Positions 7,681-13,678 of a DNA stretch of 13,678 nt are shown here, piece by piece; position 1 is the first letter of the stretch, and every line of letters begins with the position of its first letter. The stretch is from Halanaerobium sp964649895 (lineage in GTDB: Bacteria > Bacillota > Halanaerobiia > Halanaerobiales > Halanaerobiaceae). The notes under the pieces are model-generated. The model did not search any database. It worked only from the letters and a program-made list of their open reading frames with translations, and was not told the origin of the DNA. The DNA lies in assembly GCA_964649895.1 (NCBI GenBank), contig CAZYRX010000050.1:1-13678 (forward strand), given 5' to 3'. The position numbers were made by a program, and so were the translations under genes.

Positions 7681-9177
7681 ATGGAATTTTATTTAATTAT
7701 TTTGTCAGCAGTATTATTTACTTTACCAGCTTATTTGTCAGGATTTTTCTTTTTAAGTTGGGCTGCTTTTATACCACTAATTTATCTGACTTATGAGGAA
7801 GATTACAAGCATTCATTTGTAATTGCATTTTTGGTTGGATTAATTTCTTCAGTTTTAAAGTTTTACTGGATTTATCATCCGATTCAAGAGCAGTTAAAAA
7901 TGCCCTTTGTTTTTATTTTCTTAGTGATTTTTATATTTTTCATTTTATCTGGGCTTCCAGTAGCTATTTGGGTTATTTTCAATAAGTTTTTACAGCCGAA
8001 GAATTCTTTTAGCCCAATTATTGCGGCTTTAAGCTGGAGCAGTCTGGAATATCTACGTTTTAAGTATTTAAATTTAAATCCTATTAATTATCTAGCATAT
8101 ACTCAGACTGGATTTAATTCATTAATTAAATTTGCTTCATGGGGTGGTATTTTTCTTGTTTCTTTTCTAACTGTTTTAATTGCTGGATATTTAGTTAAAA
8201 TTTATCTAAAACCTTCATTAAAAAGATCTGTACCACTTATTATTATTTTTATTTTACTTTTATCAATTCCTTATTTATTTAACAAAACTGCAGCAGAAAG
8301 TTATCAAAAATTAGAATTATTAAATATCAATCCTGTTGTAAAAGAAAATATTTTTGCAGAGACTAGACAAAATACAGAATTAGCAGCAGAATTTATTAAA
8401 AAAAGCAAAACTAAATACATATTTACTCCCGAAAATTTTTTAGACTTTGATCTTATAAGAAATAATCATTATAGAGATATATTATTTTCTGAAATTAAAG
8501 ATGATATAGAAGGCAAATATATTCAATTAGGGAGTAGAGCTGGACATCTGGAAAATTATGATTCTAAAAAAATTAATTCTTTATTTTTGCTTAACGATAA
8601 TCTCGAAATAATAAATAGATATGACCAAAAAAATAATTTAGGAAGCTTAAATAATATTATTTTAAAATCAGAAATTATTTCATTAATGGAAAAATATTTA
8701 AATTTAAATTTAAATATTTCTAAAAAAGAAAATATTAAGCCGATAAATATAAATCAATTAAAGTACATTAACTTAATATCTATTGAAATATTAAATCCTG
8801 TTTATTTTGAAAATATATCTAATATATCTAGAGAACTTAATCTAATAATTAATTCTGCTGATGAATCAAACATTCAATCAAATGTTTTCAATAATTTCAC
8901 CTGGGCAGCATCAAAATTAAGGGCAGCAGAAAATAATATTTCAGTTTTAAGATCTGTGAAAAATGGTTTTAGTGGTTATATTGCTCCAGGAGGCAAAGAA
9001 GAAATAAAAGTGTACAATAATAAAAAAATAATAACTGCTGAAGTAAAACTAAACTCTATTAGCAGTTATTATCAAAAAAACAGTGATTTTATTGCAATGA
9101 TTTTACTTGCAGGCACTCTTTTTATTTTTCTTTTAAAGATTATAATTTTAATTTATAGCAAATATCTAAAAAATTAA
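7681..9177 (+). CDS. lnt: Apolipoprotein N-acyltransferase (Lnt) homologue lacking the catalytic cysteine
   Basis: Lnt transfers an acyl chain from phospholipid to the N-terminal Cys of lipoproteins in the inner membrane. This 498-residue protein has the family layout: about six or seven membrane helices (1-200), a nitrilase-like domain (about 210-462) and a final membrane helix (468-492). Recognisable Lnt blocks are FTPEN (catalytic Glu251), YDQKNNL (candidate Lys317, one residue out of register with YxK) and RAAENNISVLRSVKNGFSGYIAPGG (split here as RAAEN at 415-419 and VLRSVKNGFSGYIAPGG at 422-438). The catalytic Cys block (usually CYE) reads ISIEILNP, with Ser367 (codon TCT) at the Cys position. 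The protein has no cysteine at all. The LVPFGE loop after the Lys is replaced by GSLNN and NDAWF by NSADE. The ORF is intact with GGAGG 7 nt before ATG, so it is expressed but probably not a normal Lnt. Family assignment is firm; activity is doubtful. Confidence 0.85.
   Translation: MEFYLIILSAVLFTLPAYLSGFFFLSWAAFIPLIYLTYEEDYKHSFVIAFLVGLISSVLKFYWIYHPIQEQLKMPFVFIFLVIFIFFILSGLPVAIWVIFNKFLQPKNSFSPIIAALSWSSLEYLRFKYLNLNPINYLAYTQTGFNSLIKFASWGGIFLVSFLTVLIAGYLVKIYLKPSLKRSVPLIIIFILLLSIPYLFNKTAAESYQKLELLNINPVVKENIFAETRQNTELAAEFIKKSKTKYIFTPENFLDFDLIRNNHYRDILFSEIKDDIEGKYIQLGSRAGHLENYDSKKINSLFLLNDNLEIINRYDQKNNLGSLNNIILKSEIISLMEKYLNLNLNISKKENIKPININQLKYINLISIEILNPVYFENISNISRELNLIINSADESNIQSNVFNNFTWAASKLRAAENNISVLRSVKNGFSGYIAPGGKEEIKVYNNKKIITAEVKLNSISSYYQKNSDFIAMILLAGTLFIFLLKIIILIYSKYLKN
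8692..8719. repeat. 28-bp perfect AT palindrome inside the Lnt-like gene
   Basis: AAATATTTAAATTT (8692-8705) is followed directly by its exact reverse complement (8706-8719). It encodes a run of alternating Leu and Asn around residues 340-344, in the variable stretch between Lys317 and Ser367. It is made of A and T only and may be no more than low-complexity coding sequence. Confidence 0.5.
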
Positions 9178-9182
9178 AATAT

Positions 9183-9211
9183 TTAGGATTAGTTTAATAT
9201 AATTTTCCTAA
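9183..9211. terminator. Weak hairpin between the converging lnt and rqcH genes
   Basis: TTAGGA (9183-9188) and TCCTAA (9206-9211) are reverse complements around a 17-nt loop. It overlaps the rqcH stop codon. It is the only inverted repeat in the 30-base gap; with its long loop and short stem it is a poor terminator, though a T-run follows at 9220-9227 on the plus strand. Confidence 0.3.
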
Positions 9212-10953
9212 TTTGATAATTTTTTTATTAATTCAGGATCAGGGTCAATATAAATAGTCTGATAATTTTCATAGTAAACAAGACCTGGTCTTGCCCCTTT
9301 TGGTTTATTTACATTTTCAACTTCAGTATAATCGATGGGAACATTTTTTGATTCTCTAGCTTTACTGAAATAAGCTGCAATAGCAGCAGCTTCATTAATA
9401 GTCTGATCTGGTACTTTTTTGTTAGTATCTCTTTTTATTATTACATGAGAACCTGCAATTGTTTTAGTATGAAGCCAAATATCACCATTATTAGCTATCT
9501 TTTTAGTTAATTTATCATTTTGTTTATTGTTTCTGCCAACTAATATTTGATATCCATCTGACGATTTGAATTTTCGAGGAGGTGATTTTTTACTCCTCTT
9601 ATTTCTTTTGCTTTTCTGCTGTTGTTTTATATAACCTTCTTCATTTAGTTCATTTTTAATTTCCTCTATATCTTCTAAACTTTCAGCCTGCTCAATATTT
9701 AAATTAACCTGATTTAAATATTTTTCTTCATGGCGAAGTTTTGCCAACTCCCTTTTAATGTGTTTAACACTTTTTTTGAGTTTATTATATTTTTTAAAAT
9801 ATTTCTGAGCATTTTCAGAAGGTGTTAGAGAAGGATCAAGTTTGATTTTTACTTTTTTCTGATTTTCACTATAATAATCTGTAATTACAGCTTTTTTATC
9901 ACCCTTATCAAGCTGATATATATTACTGGTTATCAATTCACCAAACTTCTTATATTTATCTGCATCTTTACTTTCTTCTAATTGTTTTTTTAACTTTTTT
10001 TGTTTTTTTTCGTTTTTGTTAATATATTTATTAACTATTTTGTTTAACTCTCTAATTGCTTTTTTTAATTCTTTATCTTTCAGAAAATTACTGTAATAAA
10101 AATCTAACATTTTATCAATATCTAAAAACTCTTTAACTTCATCAGGGTTTCTATGTTTTAAGGGAAAAGCAGATATATAATCTACTTCATTATTCTCAAA
10201 GGCAATAATAGGAGTATATTTTTGATTTTTTATTTTATTAAATATTGTTATAAATGAATCAGCTATCTTTTTTTTCTTTTCTTCAGTTAGTTCATCATAA
10301 TTCTGACTGTAATCTGTATCGGCTCTGAAGACTATTTCTCTAGCAGAGTATGGCCCAATACCTCTAAAATTAAACATTACAGCTCTATAAGCTGCTTGAT
10401 TAAAATCATCATCAATTACTTCAAAAAAATCATCTGAATCATTTACCATGAGAGGATTTGCTTTTTCCTGACCAGGAGGTGCTTTATATACTATTCCTGG
10501 ATAAAGCTGACGTTCTTGATTTTGTTTTTCATTTATCCGTTTCATTGCATCAAGCACAATCTCATTATCATCTACTAAGACAACATTGCTGTATTTCCCC
10601 ATTAATTCTGCAATCAAGGTAAATTTTTTACCCTTTTTTTCAATTTCAATTGTTAATATCCTTTCAAAAATTGGTTGTGTAATATTTTTTATATAAGAAT
10701 TTTTTAAGTATTTTCTCAACAGCATACAAAAATCTGGTGGATGAGGAGGATAGTCATAATCCAAATCACTTAAATGCATTCTAGCTCCCTCAGGATCTGT
10801 AGAAATTAATAATTTTAAATTTTGATTATTATGACGAAGATTTAAAATTAATATTTTCTTTTCTATCTGGTAGGTTTTTTCAATTCGTGCTCCAATAATT
10901 TTATTCTGCAGATTATCTTTTAAGGCAGACAACATAATTCCATCAAAGGCCAT
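9208..10953 (-). CDS. rqcH: RqcH (Rqc2/NEMF homologue), ribosome-associated quality control factor
   Basis: Binds 50S subunits carrying stalled nascent chains and recruits tRNA-Ala to add C-terminal alanine tails that mark them for degradation; older annotations call it a fibronectin-binding protein. The 581-residue protein has the full family layout: NFACT-N domain (1-180, starting MAFDGIML), helix-hairpin-helix segment FRGIGPYSAREIVFRA (196-211), a highly charged coiled-coil middle (about 285-440), a Lys/Arg-rich linker (445-465) and the NFACT-R domain (466-575, with WLHTKTIAGSHVII). The Asp97-Arg98 pair needed for tRNA binding in Bacillus RqcH is Glu97-Arg98 here (codons GAA, AGG). GGAG lies 9 nt before the ATG. 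It is transcribed away from remA from its own strong promoter; in Bacillus the homologue yloA is also close to the remA-gmk-rpoZ cluster. Confidence 0.95.
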   Translation of the reverse strand: MAFDGIMLSALKDNLQNKIIGARIEKTYQIEKKILILNLRHNNQNLKLLISTDPEGARMHLSDLDYDYPPHPPDFCMLLRKYLKNSYIKNITQPIFERILTIEIEKKGKKFTLIAELMGKYSNVVLVDDNEIVLDAMKRINEKQNQERQLYPGIVYKAPPGQEKANPLMVNDSDDFFEVIDDDFNQAAYRAVMFNFRGIGPYSAREIVFRADTDYSQNYDELTEEKKKKIADSFITIFNKIKNQKYTPIIAFENNEVDYISAFPLKHRNPDEVKEFLDIDKMLDFYYSNFLKDKELKKAIRELNKIVNKYINKNEKKQKKLKKQLEESKDADKYKKFGELITSNIYQLDKGDKKAVITDYYSENQKKVKIKLDPSLTPSENAQKYFKKYNKLKKSVKHIKRELAKLRHEEKYLNQVNLNIEQAESLEDIEEIKNELNEEGYIKQQQKSKRNKRSKKSPPRKFKSSDGYQILVGRNNKQNDKLTKKIANNGDIWLHTKTIAGSHVIIKRDTNKKVPDQTINEAAAIAAYFSKARESKNVPIDYTEVENVNKPKGARPGLVYYENYQTIYIDPDPELIKKLSN

Positions 10954-11011
10954 TTTTAATCACTCCTGCTGTGCAATAATTTTTAAGAAATAAATACATT
11001 TTCTCTATTTA

Positions 11012-11040
11012 AGTATAAAAGATAGAAGTTGATGAGTCAA
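11012..11040 (-). promoter_or_regulatory. Strong sigma-A-type promoter of rqcH
   Basis: On the minus strand TTGACT (11035-11040), a 17-base spacer, then TATACT (11012-11017). Each box differs from consensus by one base. Transcription would start near 11005, giving a leader of about 50 nt. Confidence 0.8.
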
Positions 11041-11044
11041 TTTA

Positions 11045-11071
11045 AAGCAAAAAATAAATGAGTTTTTGCTT
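11045..11071. repeat. Inverted repeat between the divergent rqcH and remA promoters
   Basis: AAGCAAAAA (11045-11053) and TTTTTGCTT (11063-11071) are perfect reverse complements around a 9-base centre. It lies directly upstream of the rqcH -35 box and 22 bases upstream of the remA -35 box, a suitable place for a shared regulator, but AT-rich sequence makes chance symmetry likely. Confidence 0.4.
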
Positions 11072-11092
11072 ATTTTGAAATTCATTGAACCC

Positions 11093-11121
11093 TTGTCAAA
11101 TAATGATAGCTGTGGTATCAT
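11093..11121 (+). promoter_or_regulatory. Promoter of the remA-gmk-rpoZ-coaBC operon
   Basis: TTGTCA (11093-11098), a 17-base spacer, then TATCAT (11116-11121), with TGG just before it as an extended -10. The predicted start near 11128 gives a leader of about 54 nt before remA. Confidence 0.75.
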
Positions 11122-11123
11122 TA
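11101..11123. promoter_or_regulatory. Operator-like inverted repeat inside the remA promoter
   Basis: TAATGATA (11101-11108) and TATCATTA (11116-11123) are perfect 8-base reverse complements separated by GCTGTGG. The right arm contains the whole -10 box and the left arm lies in the spacer, so a bound dimer would block polymerase. No binding protein can be named from sequence. Confidence 0.45.
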
Positions 11124-11181
11124 ATAAAGATAAGGATAGCCAAGCTAATCAACTTTAAACTAAAAATAGGAGGTTCAATTC

Positions 11182-11427
11182 ATGGAAGTTAATTTAATAA
11201 ATATAGGTTTTGGGAATATTGTTGCAGCAAATAGAGTTATTGCGGTTGTTAGTCCAGAGTCTGCTCCAATAAAAAGAATTATTCAGGAAGCAAGGGAAAG
11301 AGGTATGTTAATAGATGCGACTTATGGTCGACGTACAAGAGCAGTAATAATTACAGATAGTGACCATGTAGTTTTATCTGCAATTCAACCAGAAACTGTT
11401 TCACACCGTTTGGAAGATGATAAATAA
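11182..11427 (+). CDS. remA: RemA-family DNA-binding regulator (DUF370)
   Basis: RemA is a small DNA-binding protein which in Bacillus subtilis activates biofilm matrix and osmoprotection operons; its targets here are unknown. The 81-residue sequence matches the family almost end to end, with INIGFGNIVAANR, SPESAPIKR and RGMLIDATYGRRTRA blocks. Arg18, Arg50 and Arg51, the positions tied to DNA binding in the Bacillus protein, are all kept. AGGAGG lies 8 nt before the ATG. It is first in the operon, 35 nt before gmk, the same order as in Bacillus. The inverted repeat in its promoter raises the possibility of autoregulation, which is only inference. The bacterium need not form Bacillus-type biofilms: this gene is widespread in Firmicutes. 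Confidence 0.94.
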   Translation: MEVNLINIGFGNIVAANRVIAVVSPESAPIKRIIQEARERGMLIDATYGRRTRAVIITDSDHVVLSAIQPETVSHRLEDDK

Positions 11428-11462
11428 AGTTTTTAATTTAGTTTTGAAGTGGAGGTATATAA

Positions 11463-12038
11463 ATGAGCAAAGGAATTTTATTTGTTTTATCCGGGCCATC
11501 TGGTGTGGGAAAAAATACAGTTTTGGATGAACTCTTTAAAGATTTCAATGGTGTTTCTTATTCTGTTTCAGCAACCACCCGAAAGGCTAGAGAAGGTGAA
11601 ATAGAAGGGGAAGATTATTTTTTTATTTCTGAAGATGAATTTAAAAAAATAGAAGAAAATAATGGCTTTATCGAAAGTGCAGTTGTCCATGGACAGCATT
11701 ATGGGACTCCAAAAAAATTTGTTGATAATAAATTAAATTCTGGTGAAGACATAATTTTAGAGATTGATACACAGGGAGCAAAACAGGTTCGAGAAAAATA
11801 TCCAGAAGCAGTATATATTTTTCTACTTCCTCCTTCACTGGAAGAATTGAAAAATAGATTAGATAAAAGAGATACTGAAGACAATAAAAATAAAGATATA
11901 AGATTAGATAATGCTCGCAAAGAATTAAAAGAGGTACATAAATATGATTATGAGGTCATTAATGATAGTCTAGAAGACGCAGTTCGGGAAATTAAAAAAA
12001 TAATCATTAAAGAGCAAAAAAGGAGAGATAATAAATGA
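11463..12038 (+). CDS. gmk: Guanylate kinase
   Basis: Phosphorylates GMP to GDP with ATP, an essential step in GTP supply. The 191-residue protein has the P-loop GPSGVGKNT (11-19), the GMP-binding block SATTRKAREGE (36-46, with Arg40 and Arg43) and EDYFF (50-54), HYGTP (79-83), and LEIDTQG (99-105, with Asp102). Asn18 follows the Walker Lys where Gly or Ser is common in bacterial enzymes, a mild variation. The C-terminus is about a dozen residues shorter than the Bacillus enzyme, outside the catalytic core. GGAGGT lies 6 nt before the ATG. Its TGA overlaps the rpoZ start as ATGA, so the two are probably translationally coupled. Confidence 0.96.
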   Translation: MSKGILFVLSGPSGVGKNTVLDELFKDFNGVSYSVSATTRKAREGEIEGEDYFFISEDEFKKIEENNGFIESAVVHGQHYGTPKKFVDNKLNSGEDIILEIDTQGAKQVREKYPEAVYIFLLPPSLEELKNRLDKRDTEDNKNKDIRLDNARKELKEVHKYDYEVINDSLEDAVREIKKIIIKEQKRRDNK

Positions 12039-12250
12039 TTACTAAACCATCTGCTGAACAGCTGACAGATAAGGCGGACAGTTTGTATACAATAATTATA
12101 TTAGCTTCGAAAAGAGCCAGGCATTTAAATGAGGGTGGATATGAGCTTCTAGATAAGTATAGAAGTCAAAAACCAGCATCTAAAAGTTTAGAAGAGATAG
12201 AAAAAGATAAAATTACTTATGTTAAAAAACATGATAAAGCTTTAAAATGA
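12035..12250 (+). CDS. rpoZ: RNA polymerase omega subunit
   Basis: Small subunit that binds the beta-prime C-terminus and helps assemble RNA polymerase. The 71-residue product has the conserved ILASKRARHL core (22-31) and the KPASKSLEEIEKDKI segment (46-60), and length is normal for Firmicutes. The usual RY before the first helix is LY here. The start overlaps the gmk stop by four bases and AGGAGA lies upstream within gmk. The gmk-rpoZ-coaBC order is widely conserved. A 60-nt gap without a clear hairpin separates it from coaBC. Confidence 0.93.
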   Translation: MITKPSAEQLTDKADSLYTIIILASKRARHLNEGGYELLDKYRSQKPASKSLEEIEKDKITYVKKHDKALK

Positions 12251-12310
12251 AGATATTTAAATGATTGAAAATATTTATTTGATTATTACTAAAATTAAAG
12301 GAGTTTTAAA

Positions 12311-13489
12311 ATGTCTGCAAATATTTTACTTGGAATTACTGGAGGTATAGCAGCTTATAAGATGCTGGGTACTGCAAGCAGTTTAACAAAATTAGGTTAT
12401 AATGTTTATACTGTGATGACAGAATCAGCAGCTGAATTTGTCAGCCCTCTTGCTTTTCATTCTATAACACATTTACCTGTAGAAACTGATTTATTTAAAA
12501 GTACAAGCAGTGAGGTTAAACATATAGAACTGGCTGACAAGACAGATCTGTTTTTGATTGCACCAGCTACAGCTAACTTTATTGCAAAATCAGCTGCTGG
12601 TATTGCAGATGATCTTTTAACAACGGTAGTACTTGCTGCTCAGGCACCTATTCTCATTGCTCCATCTATGAATGTCCATATGTTTGAAAATCAAGTAGTT
12701 CAACGCAACTTAAAAACATTAGAATGTTTAGATTATAAAATTATTACACCTGAGGCCGGCTATTTAGCATGTGGTTATACAGGTAAAGGAAGACTGCCTG
12801 AACCTGAAACATTAGTACAGTCAGTTATAAAAGAACTGAGCAAAAAAGATCTAAACGGAAAAAAAGTATTGGTTACTGCAGGACCGACTAGAGAAGCACT
12901 TGATCCTGTGAGGTTTATTAGTAATTATTCGAGTGGTAAAATGGGATATGCTTTAGCCAAAGCTGCTTCTTATCGAGGTGCAGATGTAATCTTAGTGTCT
13001 GGGCCAACAAATCTTGAAACTCCTTTAGGAGTAGAGAAGTATCAAGTGGAAACAGCTGAAGACATGAAAAAAGAAGTTTTTAAACATTTTGAATCAAGCG
13101 ATATTATTATTATGGCTGCAGCAGTTGCTGATTACAGACCTAAAAAAACTAATAAAGAAAAAATAAAAAAGACAAATGCTGATTTACAGATCGAAATGGA
13201 AAGAACTACAGATATTTTGGCTGAGTTAGGGAAAAGAAAAACAGCCAACAAATTATTAATAGGTTTTGCAGCTGAAAGCAGTAAAATTTTAGAAAATGCT
13301 GAAAATAAATTAAACAGGAAAAATGCAGATTATATTATTGCTAATGATATCAGTTCAGATGATGCCGGTTTTGAAGGGGATAAAAATCAAATTACTATTT
13401 TAAGCAGAGATAAGCAGAAAGAATTTCCACTTCAGGAAAAAGAAGAACTTGCACATAAAATATTTGATTACCTGCTTACTAGAGAATGA
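12311..13489 (+). CDS. coaBC: Bifunctional phosphopantothenoylcysteine synthetase/decarboxylase
   Basis: Carries out two consecutive steps of coenzyme A synthesis: CoaB joins 4'-phosphopantothenate to cysteine using CTP, and CoaC decarboxylates the product with bound FMN. The CoaC domain (1-180) opens with GITGGIAAYK, has the active-site His71 in HIELA, PSMNVHMF with Asn121, and ACGYTGKGRL with Cys154. The CoaB domain (186-390) begins VLVTAGPTREALDPVRF, with ISNYSSGKMG (Asn205), AAAVADYRP (269-277), the KIK lysines at 284-286 and ANDIS near 344. All catalytic positions are kept and the 392-residue length is typical. GGAG lies 7 nt before the ATG. In Bacillus priA follows; here a strong new promoter begins 5 bases after the stop. 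Confidence 0.96.
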   Translation: MSANILLGITGGIAAYKMLGTASSLTKLGYNVYTVMTESAAEFVSPLAFHSITHLPVETDLFKSTSSEVKHIELADKTDLFLIAPATANFIAKSAAGIADDLLTTVVLAAQAPILIAPSMNVHMFENQVVQRNLKTLECLDYKIITPEAGYLACGYTGKGRLPEPETLVQSVIKELSKKDLNGKKVLVTAGPTREALDPVRFISNYSSGKMGYALAKAASYRGADVILVSGPTNLETPLGVEKYQVETAEDMKKEVFKHFESSDIIIMAAAVADYRPKKTNKEKIKKTNADLQIEMERTTDILAELGKRKTANKLLIGFAAESSKILENAENKLNRKNADYIIANDISSDDAGFEGDKNQITILSRDKQKEFPLQEKEELAHKIFDYLLTRE

Positions 13490-13493
13490 AGAA

Positions 13494-13522
13494 TTGACTT
13501 TGGTCGAAAAATGGAATATAAT
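13494..13522 (+). promoter_or_regulatory. Near-consensus sigma-A-type promoter for the downstream gene
   Basis: TTGACT (13494-13499), a 17-base spacer and a perfect TATAAT (13517-13522): the best promoter in the window. It starts 5 bases after the coaBC stop. The predicted start near 13529 leaves a leader of about 120 nt. Confidence 0.88.
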
Positions 13523-13558
13523 TAATATAAATAATTTTCAATTATTTATATTAATTAT
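13518..13558. repeat. 19-bp perfect inverted repeat spanning the -10 box and transcription start
   Basis: ATAATTAATATAAATAATT (13518-13536) and its exact reverse complement (13540-13558) flank the three bases TTC. All stem bases are A or T. The left arm begins inside the -10 box. From a start near 13529 the message would begin within the left arm, still able to form an 8-bp stem; the whole repeat could also act as DNA, as an operator. Confidence 0.7.
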
Positions 13559-13565
13559 GGAGGTG
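13559..13565 (+). promoter_or_regulatory. Orphan Shine-Dalgarno sequence in the leader
   Basis: GGAGGTG directly follows the 19-bp hairpin but has no ATG, GTG or TTG at a useful distance downstream. An ATG at 13557 overlaps it and opens a 16-codon frame ending at TAG (13605-13607), without its own ribosome site. It may be a ribosome standby site or mRNA-stabilising element; function is unproven. Confidence 0.4.
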
Positions 13566-13648
13566 AAATATAAAAAAACATTTCATAATTCTAAATTCAT
13601 TTTATAGTAATAAGAATTTTAAAAAAAACAAGGAGGTAGAATTTTAGA

Positions 13649-13678
13649 ATGAAAATTAAAAATTTACTTTTATCTTTT
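13649..13678 (+). CDS. Start of a probable exported protein (first 10 codons only)
   Basis: ATG opens a frame reading MKIKNLLLSF to the window edge: two lysines followed by a hydrophobic run, the usual beginning of a signal peptide. AGGAGG lies 12 nt upstream, slightly far but usable. The strong promoter, the hairpin at the 5' end and the long leader suggest a highly expressed envelope or secreted protein. Ten residues are too few for a family. The normal Bacillus neighbour priA would not start this way, so the conserved cluster probably ends at coaBC. Confidence 0.6.
   Translation, partial: MKIKNLLLSF

Noticed and set aside
12251..12310. Terminator between rpoZ and coaBC
   Set aside because: Only scattered A/T self-complementarity is present, with no GC stem or T-run, so the operon probably continues into coaBC.
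1..13678. CRISPR array, insertion sequence, prophage or toxin-antitoxin module
   Set aside because: No spaced direct repeats, transposase motifs, terminal inverted repeats with target duplications, or paired small genes of those families were seen.

Overview
The window is strongly AT-rich, densely coding, and reads as a chromosomal housekeeping region of a low-GC anaerobic Firmicute. The remA-gmk-rpoZ-coaBC order with rqcH beside it, and lspA followed by an RluA-family gene near ileS, are classic Firmicute neighbourhoods. A flavodiiron protein suggests an anaerobe. An apolipoprotein N-acyltransferase (Lnt) homologue is more typical of bacteria with an outer membrane, so a diderm Firmicute of the Halanaerobiales (Halanaerobium-like) type is my best guess. 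That is inference from gene content and protein style, not from a marker gene.

Layout. 1-973: the C-terminal third of isoleucyl-tRNA synthetase, ending in a hairpin that can terminate both strands. 1032-2390 (minus): a MATE efflux transporter lying between ileS and lspA. 2552-5188 (plus): lspA, an RluD-like pseudouridine synthase and the flavodiiron protein FprA, then two tandem hairpins. 5505-7577 (plus): an EF-G-like GTPase alone between terminators. 7681-9177 (plus): an Lnt-like membrane protein. 9208-10953 (minus): RqcH. 10954-11181: a divergent regulatory region with two strong promoters and inverted repeats. 11182-13489 (plus): remA, gmk, rpoZ and coaBC, apparently one operon. 13494-13678: a near-consensus promoter, a long stem-loop at the predicted mRNA 5' end, and the first ten codons of a gene that starts like a signal peptide.

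How the genes work together. Several act in translation and its quality control (IleRS, pseudouridine synthase, EF-G-like factor, RqcH). LspA and the Lnt-like protein belong to lipoprotein maturation. FprA removes oxygen or NO. The remA operon combines a DNA-binding regulator with GMP phosphorylation, the RNA polymerase omega subunit and coenzyme A synthesis.

I see no mobile element, CRISPR array, phage gene or defence island. The observations most worth following are: the Lnt homologue has no cysteine at all, and its catalytic position is serine; the terminal leader combines a strong promoter with a 19-bp perfect hairpin and an orphan Shine-Dalgarno sequence; RqcH has Glu-Arg instead of the usual Asp-Arg pair at residues 97-98; and an inverted repeat is embedded in the remA promoter.
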